Shown: positions 1 through 5,154 of the stretch, in pieces | How positions within the stretch are numbered: position 1 is the stretch's first letter | Layout of the letters: the number at the start of each line of letters is the position of its first letter | Assembly: GCA_013042765.1 (NCBI GenBank) | Contig: JABDPP010000252.1 | Span: forward strand, 1-5,154 | Direction of reading: 5' to 3' | DNA length: 5,154 nucleotides | DNA from: Litoreibacter sp. | GTDB taxonomy: Bacteria; Pseudomonadota; Alphaproteobacteria; Rhodobacterales; Rhodobacteraceae | Notes under the pieces: model-generated | Told to the model about the DNA's origin: nothing | What the model saw: the letters and a program-made list of their open reading frames with translations, nothing else | The model's database searches: none | Translations under genes and position numbers: made by a program

Positions 1-140
1 CGGATGTGATCGTCGGCGCCTACCTGGCCGATGTCACCAAAGGCCCGTCCGGCCCCGAACCGCTGCATTTCCGCGAGGAGTTCCGCACCCGCGGCCCCAG
101 CAATTACCCAAGTCACGGCAAGCAGGCGGAGTTGACTTGA
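1..140 (+). CDS. DUF2849 domain protein, 3' end (partial)
   Basis: Only the last 45 codons are in the window; the frame starts at base 3 and ends at TGA 138-140. The visible protein contains VGAYLADV, then PEPLHFREEFRTRGPSNY and a HGKQAE-like tail. I recognise this as the C-terminus of the small (roughly 100-residue) DUF2849 family that sits directly upstream of the sulfite reductase gene in many alphaproteobacteria. No biochemical function is established for the family that I know of, and I see no metal-binding cysteines, membrane segment or catalytic motif in this part. The stop overlaps the cysI ATG by one base (TGATG), which suggests translational coupling and a role tied to sulfite reductase or its siroheme supply; that role is inference. 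The family call is confident and the function is unknown. Confidence 0.85.
   Translation, partial: DVIVGAYLADVTKGPSGPEPLHFREEFRTRGPSNYPSHGKQAELT
128..131 (+). promoter_or_regulatory. Ribosome binding site of cysI
   Basis: GGAG lies 8 bases before ATG 140 and inside the end of the DUF2849 gene. It favours ATG 140 over the in-frame TTG at 137, which would leave only 5 bases and gains one residue. Confidence 0.6.
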
Positions 141-1807
141 TGTACAGCTATAATGATTTTGACCGCGCCTTTCTGGCGGAGCGTAACGCACAGTTTCGTG
201 CGCAGGTTGAACGCCGCATTGACGGCTCCTTGACCGAGGACGAGTTCAAACCGCTTCGGCTGATGAACGGGCTTTACCTGCAATTGCACGCCTACATGCT
301 GCGCGTCGCCATCCCCTACGGCACGCTGAACGGTGCCCAGATGCGTCAACTGGCCCATATCGCGGAGCGTTGGGACAAGGGCTACGGCCATTTCACGACC
401 CGCCAGAATATCCAGTACAACTGGCCGAAACTGCGCGATGTGCCCGATATGCTCGACGCGCTGGCCGTGGTCGGAATGCACGCGATCCAGACCTCCGGCA
501 ACACGATCCGCAACGTGACCGCCGATCATTTCGCCGGCGCCGCGGCCGATGAAATTGCCGATCCGCGTCCGGTGGCGGAACTGCTGCGCCAATGGTCGAC
601 CGACCATCCCGAGTTTCAGTTCCTGCCGCGCAAGTTCAAGATCGCGGTGACAGGAAGCCCCAATGACCGCGCCGTGACCAAAGCCCATGACATCGGGTTG
701 CGCATGGTCCGGAACGCAGCCGGCGAAGCCGGTTTTGAGGTCATTGTCGGCGGTGGCCTCGGCCGTACGCCCATGGTCGGCAAAGTGCTGCGGGATTTCC
801 TGCCGCAAGCGGATCTGCTGCCCTATGTCGAGGCAATCGTGAGCGTCTACAACCTGCTCGGACGGCGCGACAACAAATACAAGGCCCGCATCAAGATCAC
901 CGTGCACGAGAACGGGCTGCAGAAAATCCGCGAACTGGTCGAGGCGCGTTTCACGCAGATCCGGCCTGAGTTTTCCGGCGTCGATCAGAAGATGCTCAAG
1001 GCCATCGAAGCACAGTTCGCGGCGCCTGAATTCCACACTGGTTCCATCGCGCCGTTCAAAGCCGGCTACCACGAGGATCCGGTGTTTCGCAGCTGGGCGG
1101 ACACCAACCTGACAGCGCATCGGAACCCGGACTATTCGATCGTCTCGATCTCACTCAAATCACAAGGCGAAACTCCCGGTGATGCCACATCTGACCAGAT
1201 GCGCGTCATGGCGGAGCTGGCCGAAGAGTTTGCACATAACGAACTTCGCATCAGCCATGAGCAGAACGTAATCCTGCCCCATGTGCACAAATCGCACCTT
1301 CCGGCGATTCATGCGCGCCTTAAGGAAACTGGTCTCGCCACGGCGAATATCGGGCTCATCTCCGACATTATCGCCTGCCCCGGCATGGACTACTGCGCTC
1401 TGGCCACGGCCCGCTCGATCCCGGTCGCACAGAAGATTGCGACACGGTTCGACGAGCTGAAGTTCGAGCACGAAATCGGCGAACTGAAAATCAAGATCTC
1501 AGGCTGCATCAACGCCTGCGGGCATCACCATGTGGGCCATATCGGCATTCTCGGACTAGACCGCGCCGGCGTGGAGAACTACCAAATCACGCTGGGCGGC
1601 GACGGCACCGAGACGGCGGCCATCGGCGAGCGCGCCGGTCCTGGATTTGCCTATGACGAGATCGTCCCCGCGATCGAGCGGCTGATCGACACCTATCTGG
1701 ATCTGCGCACGGACAGCTCGGAAACCTTCCTGCAGACCTACCGCAGGCTGGGCCTCAGGCCGTTCAAGGCCGCGCTGTACCCGGAGACCAAGGCCCATGC
1801 CGCTTGA
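140..1807 (+). CDS. cysI: Siroheme [4Fe-4S] nitrite/sulfite reductase (assimilatory sulfite reductase hemoprotein)
   Basis: The protein has 555 residues and should reduce sulfite to sulfide by six electrons in the cytoplasm. It shows the internal two-fold repeat of the family: a first ferredoxin-like half-domain (about 46-112) followed by HFTTRQNIQYNW (84-95), and a second with RISHEQN (370-376). Siroheme and anion-binding residues expected from the family are present: R88 in TTRQN, R124 in SGNTIRN, and K165/K167 in LPRKFK. The cluster ligands are C413 and C419 (CPGMDYC) and C456 and C460 (SGCINACG), with C460 expected to bridge cluster and siroheme. The family includes nitrite reductases, but adjacent cysH makes sulfite the likely substrate. 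No cysJ flavoprotein gene is seen, so ferredoxin is the likely donor, perhaps recharged by the fpr product nearby. The gene is intact and coupled to its neighbours on both sides. Confidence 0.93.
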   Translation: MYSYNDFDRAFLAERNAQFRAQVERRIDGSLTEDEFKPLRLMNGLYLQLHAYMLRVAIPYGTLNGAQMRQLAHIAERWDKGYGHFTTRQNIQYNWPKLRDVPDMLDALAVVGMHAIQTSGNTIRNVTADHFAGAAADEIADPRPVAELLRQWSTDHPEFQFLPRKFKIAVTGSPNDRAVTKAHDIGLRMVRNAAGEAGFEVIVGGGLGRTPMVGKVLRDFLPQADLLPYVEAIVSVYNLLGRRDNKYKARIKITVHENGLQKIRELVEARFTQIRPEFSGVDQKMLKAIEAQFAAPEFHTGSIAPFKAGYHEDPVFRSWADTNLTAHRNPDYSIVSISLKSQGETPGDATSDQMRVMAELAEEFAHNELRISHEQNVILPHVHKSHLPAIHARLKETGLATANIGLISDIIACPGMDYCALATARSIPVAQKIATRFDELKFEHEIGELKIKISGCINACGHHHVGHIGILGLDRAGVENYQITLGGDGTETAAIGERAGPGFAYDEIVPAIERLIDTYLDLRTDSSETFLQTYRRLGLRPFKAALYPETKAHAA

Positions 1808-2540
1808 GGCTCCCCTTGCACCGGTGGCGGAGCGGGTCACGGACCTGAACCGCCGCTATGCGCATCACGCCGCTACGGATGTGCTGCGCCATGCGCTGGC
1901 CGACCCGCAGGTCGGTACCACCGCCATGGTCAGCTCCTTTGGAGCGGAATCGGTGGTGCTGCTGCATGTCCTTTCGCGCATCGACCGTTCGGTGCCGGTG
2001 CTGTTTCTCGATACCGAAATGCTGTTCCCCGAGACGCGGGCGTATCAGCGTGAAGTGGCCCAGCGGCTACGCCTGTCCGATGTTCGGGTCATCACGCCTG
2101 CGCGCGCAGATCTCTTGATGGAGGATCCCGAGTCGCTCCTGCATCGCCGCGACACGGACGCTTGCTGCGCCCTGCGCAAGACGCGACCGCTGGAAAGCGC
2201 GCTTTCGGGTTTTGACGCGTGGATCACCGGACGCAAGCGCTACCAGGGCGGGCAACGCGCCGCGCTGGAGTTCTTCGAGGCGGACGGCCCGAACCGGATC
2301 AAGGTCAACCCGCTGGCCTTCTGGAAGCCCACGGACGTAACCGAGTACATGGCCAACAACAAGCTGCCCCGGCATCCACTGGTGGCGCGCAGCTTTGCCT
2401 CTGTTGGCTGCGCCCCTTGCACCACGAAGGTGCAGGACGGTGAGGATCCCCGCGCCGGACGTTGGCGCGGGCAGGAAAAAGTTGAATGCGGCATTCATTT
2501 CGAGAATGGCCGCGCTGTCCGCAGTGCGCGGCAGCCGTAA
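1797..2540 (+). CDS. cysH: Adenylyl-sulfate (APS) reductase, thioredoxin-dependent, iron-sulfur type
   Basis: The product (247 residues) belongs to the PAPS/APS reductase family and should reduce activated sulfate to sulfite, which CysI then uses. The nucleotide-binding loop SSFGAES is at about 46-52, followed by LDTEMLFPET near 71-80, ITGRKR near 142-147, and the catalytic motif ECGIH at 230-234 with C231 as the nucleophile. Two cysteine pairs, C123-C124 (ACCALRK) and C205/C208 (GCAPC), are the [4Fe-4S] ligands. By family knowledge they mark enzymes that accept APS (EC 1.8.4.10), whereas the cluster-free E. coli type uses PAPS. The ATG lies 11 bases inside the end of cysI, with GGAG at 1783-1786 as a possible ribosome binding site, so translation is probably coupled. 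No C-terminal thioredoxin domain is present (unlike plant enzymes), so a separate thioredoxin is expected. Confidence 0.93.
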   Translation: MPLEAPLAPVAERVTDLNRRYAHHAATDVLRHALADPQVGTTAMVSSFGAESVVLLHVLSRIDRSVPVLFLDTEMLFPETRAYQREVAQRLRLSDVRVITPARADLLMEDPESLLHRRDTDACCALRKTRPLESALSGFDAWITGRKRYQGGQRAALEFFEADGPNRIKVNPLAFWKPTDVTEYMANNKLPRHPLVARSFASVGCAPCTTKVQDGEDPRAGRWRGQEKVECGIHFENGRAVRSARQP

Positions 2541-2551
2541 TCTGAGAATTT

Positions 2552-2555
2552 GGAG
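2552..2555 (+). promoter_or_regulatory. Ribosome binding site of the DUF934 gene
   Basis: GGAG stands 7 bases before ATG 2563. It fixes the start of the DUF934 gene there and not at earlier in-frame codons, which lie inside cysH. Confidence 0.7.
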
Positions 2556-2562
2556 ACTGACG

Positions 2563-2982
2563 ATGAGCATAATTGTAAGCGATTCGGGCTTTGCCGCAGA
2601 TGACTGGACACAGGGCTTCACGGCCGCCGCCGACCTGCCGGCCAACGACACGGCCCCTGCCCCTGCTGTGGATCTGGCCAGCGATGCCGACCCCGCAACC
2701 CTGCAAAACCGGCTGACCGGGATCGCCCTGATCCGGGTCGATTTCCCAAGCTTTGCCGACGGACGCGGCTTTACCATCGCCCGTCGCCTGCGTCTGCTTG
2801 GATTCACCGGACGGCTGCGGGCAAAAGGCCATGTTCTGGCTGACCAATATGCAATGGCGCGCCGCTCCGGCTTTGACGAGGTTGAGATCGATGACGCGCT
2901 CGCCACCCGCCAACCTGAGGCCCAGTGGCGCGATCGTGCCAACTGGACCGCCCATGACTATCAGTCGCGGCTGCGCGCGTGA
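2563..2982 (+). CDS. DUF934 family protein of the sulfate-assimilation operon
   Basis: The product is a 139-residue protein. Residues about 51-108 carry the family core, with LIRVDFPSFADGRGF at 56-70, ARRLRLLGFTG at 73-83 and the GHVLADQ and RRSGFDE stretches at 89-106. The first 45 residues are alanine- and acid-rich and look poorly conserved. There are no cysteines, no signal peptide and no membrane segment, so it is probably a soluble cytoplasmic protein that does not itself hold a cluster. DUF934 genes are commonly found beside cysI and cysH in proteobacteria and have been loosely annotated as involved in sulfite reduction, but no activity is proven to my knowledge. Here the gene follows cysH by 22 bases in the same direction, so cotranscription is very likely. 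An accessory or assembly role for sulfite reductase is inference. Confidence 0.88.
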   Translation: MSIIVSDSGFAADDWTQGFTAAADLPANDTAPAPAVDLASDADPATLQNRLTGIALIRVDFPSFADGRGFTIARRLRLLGFTGRLRAKGHVLADQYAMARRSGFDEVEIDDALATRQPEAQWRDRANWTAHDYQSRLRA

Positions 2983-3022
2983 ACTGACTCTTTCCCTAAG
3001 AACAAGCTGACGTTAGAAAGGT

Positions 3023-3042
3023 GGCGGGGTGTAAACCCCGCC
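3023..3042 (+). promoter_or_regulatory. Perfect 8-bp hairpin with GTAA loop in the fpr leader
   Basis: The arm GGCGGGGT (3023-3030) is exactly complementary to ACCCCGCC (3035-3042), closing a GTAA loop that fits the stable GNRA class. No T-tract follows, so it is not a standard intrinsic terminator. It lies between the purine-rich AGAAAGG (3015-3021) and ATG 3051 and could shape fpr translation, protect an mRNA end, or weaken read-through from the upstream genes. The structure is seen in the sequence; its function is inference. Confidence 0.6.
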
Positions 3043-3050
3043 GGACACAT

Positions 3051-3866
3051 ATGAATGACATGACCGACATGAACGTACCTGTAAAAGCCGTGCCAACCCT
3101 GCCCGATGCCCAGACGGTCACCTCAGTAAAGCATTGGACGGACAGGTTGTTTTCGTTTCGCGTGACGCGGCCACGCTCCTTGCGCTTCCGCTCCGGTGAA
3201 TTCGTCATGATCGGCCTGATGGGCGACAACGGCAAACCGCTCCTGCGCGCCTACTCGATCGCATCACCGTCCTGGGACGAAGAACTGGAATTTTACTCGA
3301 TCAAGGTTCAGGACGGCCCGCTGACCTCAAAGCTGCAGCATATCGAGCAGGGCGACGAAATTATCCTGCGCCCCAAACCGGTCGGAACCCTGGTGCATGA
3401 CGCGCTTCTGCCCGGCAAACGCATCTATTTTTTTGCGACAGGAACTGGTTTTGCGCCCTTCGCCTCGCTCCTGCGCGATCCCGAAACCTATGAGCGCTAT
3501 GATGAGGTCATCATCACCCATACCTGCCGCGAAGTGGCCGAACTGGCCTATGGCCGCGAACTGGTGGAAAACCTCGCCGACGACCCGCTGATCGGCGATT
3601 TCGTCGGCGACAAACTGAAATACTATCCAACCACGACCCGTGAAGAGAGCCCGAAGATGGGCCGGGTTACCGAAAAGCTGAAATCCGGTGAGCTGTTCGA
3701 GGATCTCGGCGTGCCGCCGATCGATCCCGCCAGTGACCGCGCCATGGTCTGCGGCTCGATCGGCCTGAACAACGATCTCAAGGAAATCCTTGAAGGGTTT
3801 GGTCTGCGTGAAGGCGCCAACTCCGAGCCGGCGGAATACGTGGTGGAGAAGGCTTTCGTCGGCTGA
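3051..3866 (+). CDS. fpr: Ferredoxin-NADP+ reductase (flavodoxin/ferredoxin reductase, bacterial type)
   Basis: From ATG 3051 the protein has 271 residues, the usual length of the bacterial family. FAD is bound through RAYSIAS (66-72) and GPLTSKL (89-95). The NADP(H) domain shows ATGTGFAPF (129-137), the THTCR stretch near 156-160 and VCGS (233-236). The C-terminus VVEKAFVG (264-271) resembles the extended tail of Rhodobacter and Azotobacter-type Fpr, which lacks the terminal tyrosine of plant enzymes. It moves electrons between NADPH and ferredoxin or flavodoxin in the cytoplasm. In other bacteria Fpr serves oxidative-stress and iron-sulfur functions; here its place behind cysI suggests it may also feed sulfite reductase. 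ATG 3060 and 3069 are alternative starts, and GTG 3021 would translate the upstream hairpin. The 68-base gap leaves open whether it shares the cys transcript; I saw no convincing promoter there. Confidence 0.93.
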   Translation: MNDMTDMNVPVKAVPTLPDAQTVTSVKHWTDRLFSFRVTRPRSLRFRSGEFVMIGLMGDNGKPLLRAYSIASPSWDEELEFYSIKVQDGPLTSKLQHIEQGDEIILRPKPVGTLVHDALLPGKRIYFFATGTGFAPFASLLRDPETYERYDEVIITHTCREVAELAYGRELVENLADDPLIGDFVGDKLKYYPTTTREESPKMGRVTEKLKSGELFEDLGVPPIDPASDRAMVCGSIGLNNDLKEILEGFGLREGANSEPAEYVVEKAFVG

Positions 3867-3873
3867 ACCCAAC

Positions 3874-3891
3874 GCCGGACGACGGTTCGGC
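3874..3891 (+). terminator. Weak hairpin just after fpr, possible transcript end
   Basis: GCCGGA (3874-3879) can pair with TTCGGC (3886-3891), including one G-T pair, around a six-base loop, starting 7 bases after the fpr stop. No run of T follows, so it would be at most a weak or factor-dependent terminator or a 3'-end stabiliser. Confidence 0.25.
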
Positions 3892-3967
3892 TTCACGCCA
3901 GAAGATATAGCAAGGGCCGGACAATCGGCTCTTGCGTCACACCCCAAAATCCCCCAAGAAAAGCTGC

Positions 3968-3996
3968 TTGAATGAAAGGCTTCGGCCTTCTAAATT
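3968..3996 (+). promoter_or_regulatory. Possible infC promoter
   Basis: TTGAAT (3968-3973) and TAAATT (3991-3996) are 17 bases apart and each matches the sigma-70 consensus at 4 of 6 positions. A start of transcription near 4003 would give a leader of about 30 bases before infC. Such weak matches arise by chance, but infC needs a promoter or read-through from fpr, and this is the best candidate I see in the gap. Confidence 0.35.
3976..3989 (+). other. Short stem with TTCG tetraloop before infC
   Basis: AAGGC (3976-3980) pairs with GCCTT (3985-3989) around TTCG, the extra-stable C(UUCG)G loop. It is followed by CTAAATTG and not a T-run. It could act as a weak terminator for the fpr transcript, and it also falls within the spacer of the possible infC promoter. 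Confidence 0.35.
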
Positions 3997-4020
3997 GAGC
4001 ACGCAAACCAGAGATCATAC

Positions 4021-4025
4021 AAGGA
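4021..4025 (+). promoter_or_regulatory. Ribosome binding site of infC
   Basis: AAGGA ends 9 bases before ATA 4035 and only 4 bases before the out-of-frame ATG 4030. The distance supports ATA as the working start; the nearby ATG opens a reading frame of two codons only. Confidence 0.6.
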
Positions 4026-4034
4026 CTTAATGCC

Positions 4035-4577
4035 ATAGCCCGCAGACCACACAACGCACCCCCGGTGCGTGAAACAGGACCCCGCGTAAACGACCGGATC
4101 CGCGCTGATGAAATTCGCCTGATTGGCGCAGAAGGTGAAAACGTGGGCGTTGTGACGCCTGCACGGGCCATGGAAATGGCCGATGACGCAGGGCTTGACC
4201 TTGTCGAGATTTCGCCGAATGCCAATCCGCCCGTGTGCAAGATCATGGATTTCGGCAAGTACAAGTACGAGACCCAGAAAAAAGAAGCCGAAGCGCGCAA
4301 AAAGCAGAAGATCATCGAGATCAAGGAAGTCAAATTCCGCCCCAACACCGACACGCATGACTATGACGTCAAGATGCGTAACGTGTTCAAATTCCTCGAT
4401 AATGGCGACAAAGTCAAAGTGACCCTGCGGTTCCGTGGACGCGAAATGGCACACCTGAACCTTGGTCGTGAATTGCTCGAACGCGTGGCCGCGGATGTCG
4501 AGGGCGTCGGCAAGGTCGAGAACATGCCCAAGATGGAAGGTCGCCAGATGATTATGTTGATCGGGCCTGCGAAATAG
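4035..4577 (+). CDS. infC: Translation initiation factor IF-3, ATA start
   Basis: IF3 binds the 30S subunit, keeps it apart from 50S and rejects initiation at wrong codons. From ATA 4035 the protein has 180 residues, the same as E. coli IF3, and begins ARRPHNAPP, as I recall for Rhodobacterales homologues. The N-domain covers about 15-80, with the IF3 signature [14 protein letters not shown] at 69-82. A lysine-rich linker helix (about 82-95) leads to the C-domain, which contains RFRGREMAH near 132-140 and [11 protein letters not shown] near 162-172. The first standard start in frame, GTG 4065, would remove ten conserved-looking residues and has no good ribosome binding site. Rare starts of infC (AUU in E. 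coli) are known to give autoregulation, because IF3 discriminates against them; the same is likely here. A terminator and a convergent gene follow, so rpmI and rplT are not immediately downstream. The product is certain and the start is likely. Confidence 0.93.
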   Translation: MARRPHNAPPVRETGPRVNDRIRADEIRLIGAEGENVGVVTPARAMEMADDAGLDLVEISPNANPPVCKIMDFGKYKYETQKKEAEARKKQKIIEIKEVKFRPNTDTHDYDVKMRNVFKFLDNGDKVKVTLRFRGREMAHLNLGRELLERVAADVEGVGKVENMPKMEGRQMIMLIGPAK

Positions 4578-4603
4578 GGTTATCGACACCTGAAAAAGAT
4601 CGG

Positions 4604-4636
4604 AACCCCGTGCGTCTCGTGCGGGGTTTATTTTTT
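4604..4636 (+). terminator. Intrinsic terminator of infC, perhaps bidirectional
   Basis: AACCCCG (4604-4610) pairs with CGGGGTT (4622-4628). The stem can extend inward through two G-T pairs and two G-C pairs to a TCT loop at 4615-4617. A T-rich tail (4627-4636, broken by one A) follows, starting within the 3' arm. It begins 26 bases after the infC stop. Read on the other strand the same stem is followed, after a few bases, by five T, so it may also end the convergent gene. Confidence 0.85.
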
Positions 4637-5154
4637 GGGCTTGCCCCGGCGGGGTTGCGGGCGTTGCGGAATCTCCTTCAGAAGCCCGCCCACGCCCATG
4701 CCAGCGATATCGTCATTCGTCACAGTCAAACCACAAGCCAATCGCTCCAGCACCCAGTCAGCTCCGTTCAGCGCCGGCGAACGGGCGCAGCCGGGCAGTC
4801 CCAGAACTGAGCGTCCGGAAAATTCTCCCAGAAACAAAAGGTTGCCGGGGTCGACGGGCATGCCGAACCGCGCGACCTGTCCCCCGGCGCTGCGCAGACC
4901 TTCGGGACCTACGTCAAACGGGTCAGAGGTCGCAGAGCCTGTCAGGATCAGGATCATCTCCCCCTGCACCTTGCCAATCGCCTCCGAAATCGGGGCAATG
5001 CTGTGCGGAACGGTCAGCGTTTCCACCAGCTCGATGCCAAGCAGTTCCAACCGCGTCCGGATTGCCCGAAGGCCGCTCTCGCCTTCCGGGCTCGCGCCCG
5101 TCTCTGTCACGATGAGGCTGGCCGTTTTCATAGCAACCGGATGCAGGCCCACGC
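4628..5154 (-). CDS. Molybdopterin-binding protein, C-terminal part (5' end outside window)
   Basis: The reading frame runs from TAA (4628-4630, minus strand) to the window edge, giving about 175 codons. The visible part resembles the MoCF (molybdopterin-binding) domain found in MoeA/MogA/CinA-like proteins. It has a start strand KTASLIVTETG, ILILTGSATSDPFDVGPEGLRSAG in the middle, then FGMPVDPGNLLFLGE, the strongly conserved LPGCARSPALNGADWVLERL, and GMGVGGLLKEI near the end. In alphaproteobacteria this domain is the C-terminal half of a stand-alone molybdopterin-binding protein, or is fused ahead of a MobA-like nucleotidyltransferase. Here it ends in a basic tail (RPQPRRGKPKK) with no transferase, so it is the stand-alone form. 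It probably binds molybdopterin during cofactor synthesis, but the exact step is not known to me. The GTG at 5150-5152 and ATG at 5129-5131 are possible starts but would omit the usual N-terminal half, so I treat it as partial. Confidence 0.8.
   Translation of the reverse strand, partial: VGLHPVAMKTASLIVTETGASPEGESGLRAIRTRLELLGIELVETLTVPHSIAPISEAIGKVQGEMILILTGSATSDPFDVGPEGLRSAGGQVARFGMPVDPGNLLFLGEFSGRSVLGLPGCARSPALNGADWVLERLACGLTVTNDDIAGMGVGGLLKEIPQRPQPRRGKPKK

Noticed and set aside
137..139. TTG as start of cysI
   Set aside because: ATG directly after it has the better distance to GGAG and the perfect stop-start overlap with the upstream gene; only one residue is at stake.
113..1120. Minus-strand reading frame of 335 codons opposite cysI
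   Set aside because: It lies wholly over the well-supported cysI frame and shows no recognisable domain; long antisense frames are usual in GC-rich codon use.
2067..2955. Two long minus-strand frames opposite cysH and DUF934
   Set aside because: They overlap each other and two recognised genes on the plus strand and resemble no family I know.
3023..3042. Operator or dispersed palindromic repeat
   Set aside because: The 20-base palindrome could be a protein-binding site or a copy of a genome-wide repeat, but only one copy is in the window, so I could not support this over an RNA hairpin. A search of the full genome for further copies would decide.
3021..3050. GTG 3021 as start of fpr, adding ten residues
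   Set aside because: It touches the purine-rich stretch with no spacing, and the added residues merely translate a perfect palindrome; family length fits ATG 3051.
3790..3975. Small reading frame running from the end of fpr into the gap
   Set aside because: Two fifths of it lies outside fpr but has no ribosome binding site, start or recognisable homology; composition is that of an out-of-frame read.
4065..4067. GTG as start of infC
   Set aside because: It drops ten family-like residues (ARRPHNAPP and its start), lacks a good ribosome binding site, and gives a shorter protein than the usual 180.
4610..4810. Plus-strand frame beginning in the infC terminator
   Set aside because: It starts inside the terminator hairpin and runs opposite the molybdopterin-binding gene, so it is a shadow.

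Overview
The window looks like chromosomal DNA of an alphaproteobacterium, most likely a member of Rhodobacterales (Roseobacter/Rhodobacter group). The evidence is the high G+C with GC-rich third positions, the gene order DUF2849 - nitrite/sulfite reductase - cysH - DUF934 - ferredoxin-NADP reductase, and an IF3 gene whose only good start codon is ATA. I did not see a mobile element, CRISPR array, tRNA or rRNA.

Positions 1-3866 (+ strand) hold an assimilatory sulfate-reduction cluster. It begins with the 3' end of a DUF2849 protein (ends at 140). This overlaps by one base the siroheme/[4Fe-4S] sulfite reductase gene cysI (140-1807), which overlaps by 11 bases cysH (1797-2540), encoding an iron-sulfur APS reductase. 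A DUF934 gene follows after 22 bases (2563-2982). After a 68-base gap that carries a perfect 8-bp hairpin comes a ferredoxin-NADP reductase gene (3051-3866). Together they suggest a pathway from APS to sulfite (CysH, probably thioredoxin-dependent) and from sulfite to sulfide (CysI). No CysJ flavoprotein gene is seen, and Fpr is well placed to reduce the ferredoxin that would feed CysI. The promoter of this cluster must lie upstream of the window.

Positions 3867-4034 are intergenic. They hold two small hairpins and a weak promoter-like pair of hexamers ahead of infC. infC (4035-4577) encodes translation initiation factor IF3, apparently from an ATA codon, with an out-of-frame ATG and a two-codon reading frame overlapping the start. 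A strong intrinsic terminator (4604-4636) follows.

Positions 4628-5154 (- strand) hold the 3' part of a convergent gene for a molybdopterin-binding (MoCF-type) protein. Its stop codon sits inside the T-tract of the infC terminator. No clearly new system is present. The points most worth a second look are the infC start region, the hairpin between the possible ribosome-binding site and start codon of fpr, and the two uncharacterised DUF proteins in the sulfate operon.
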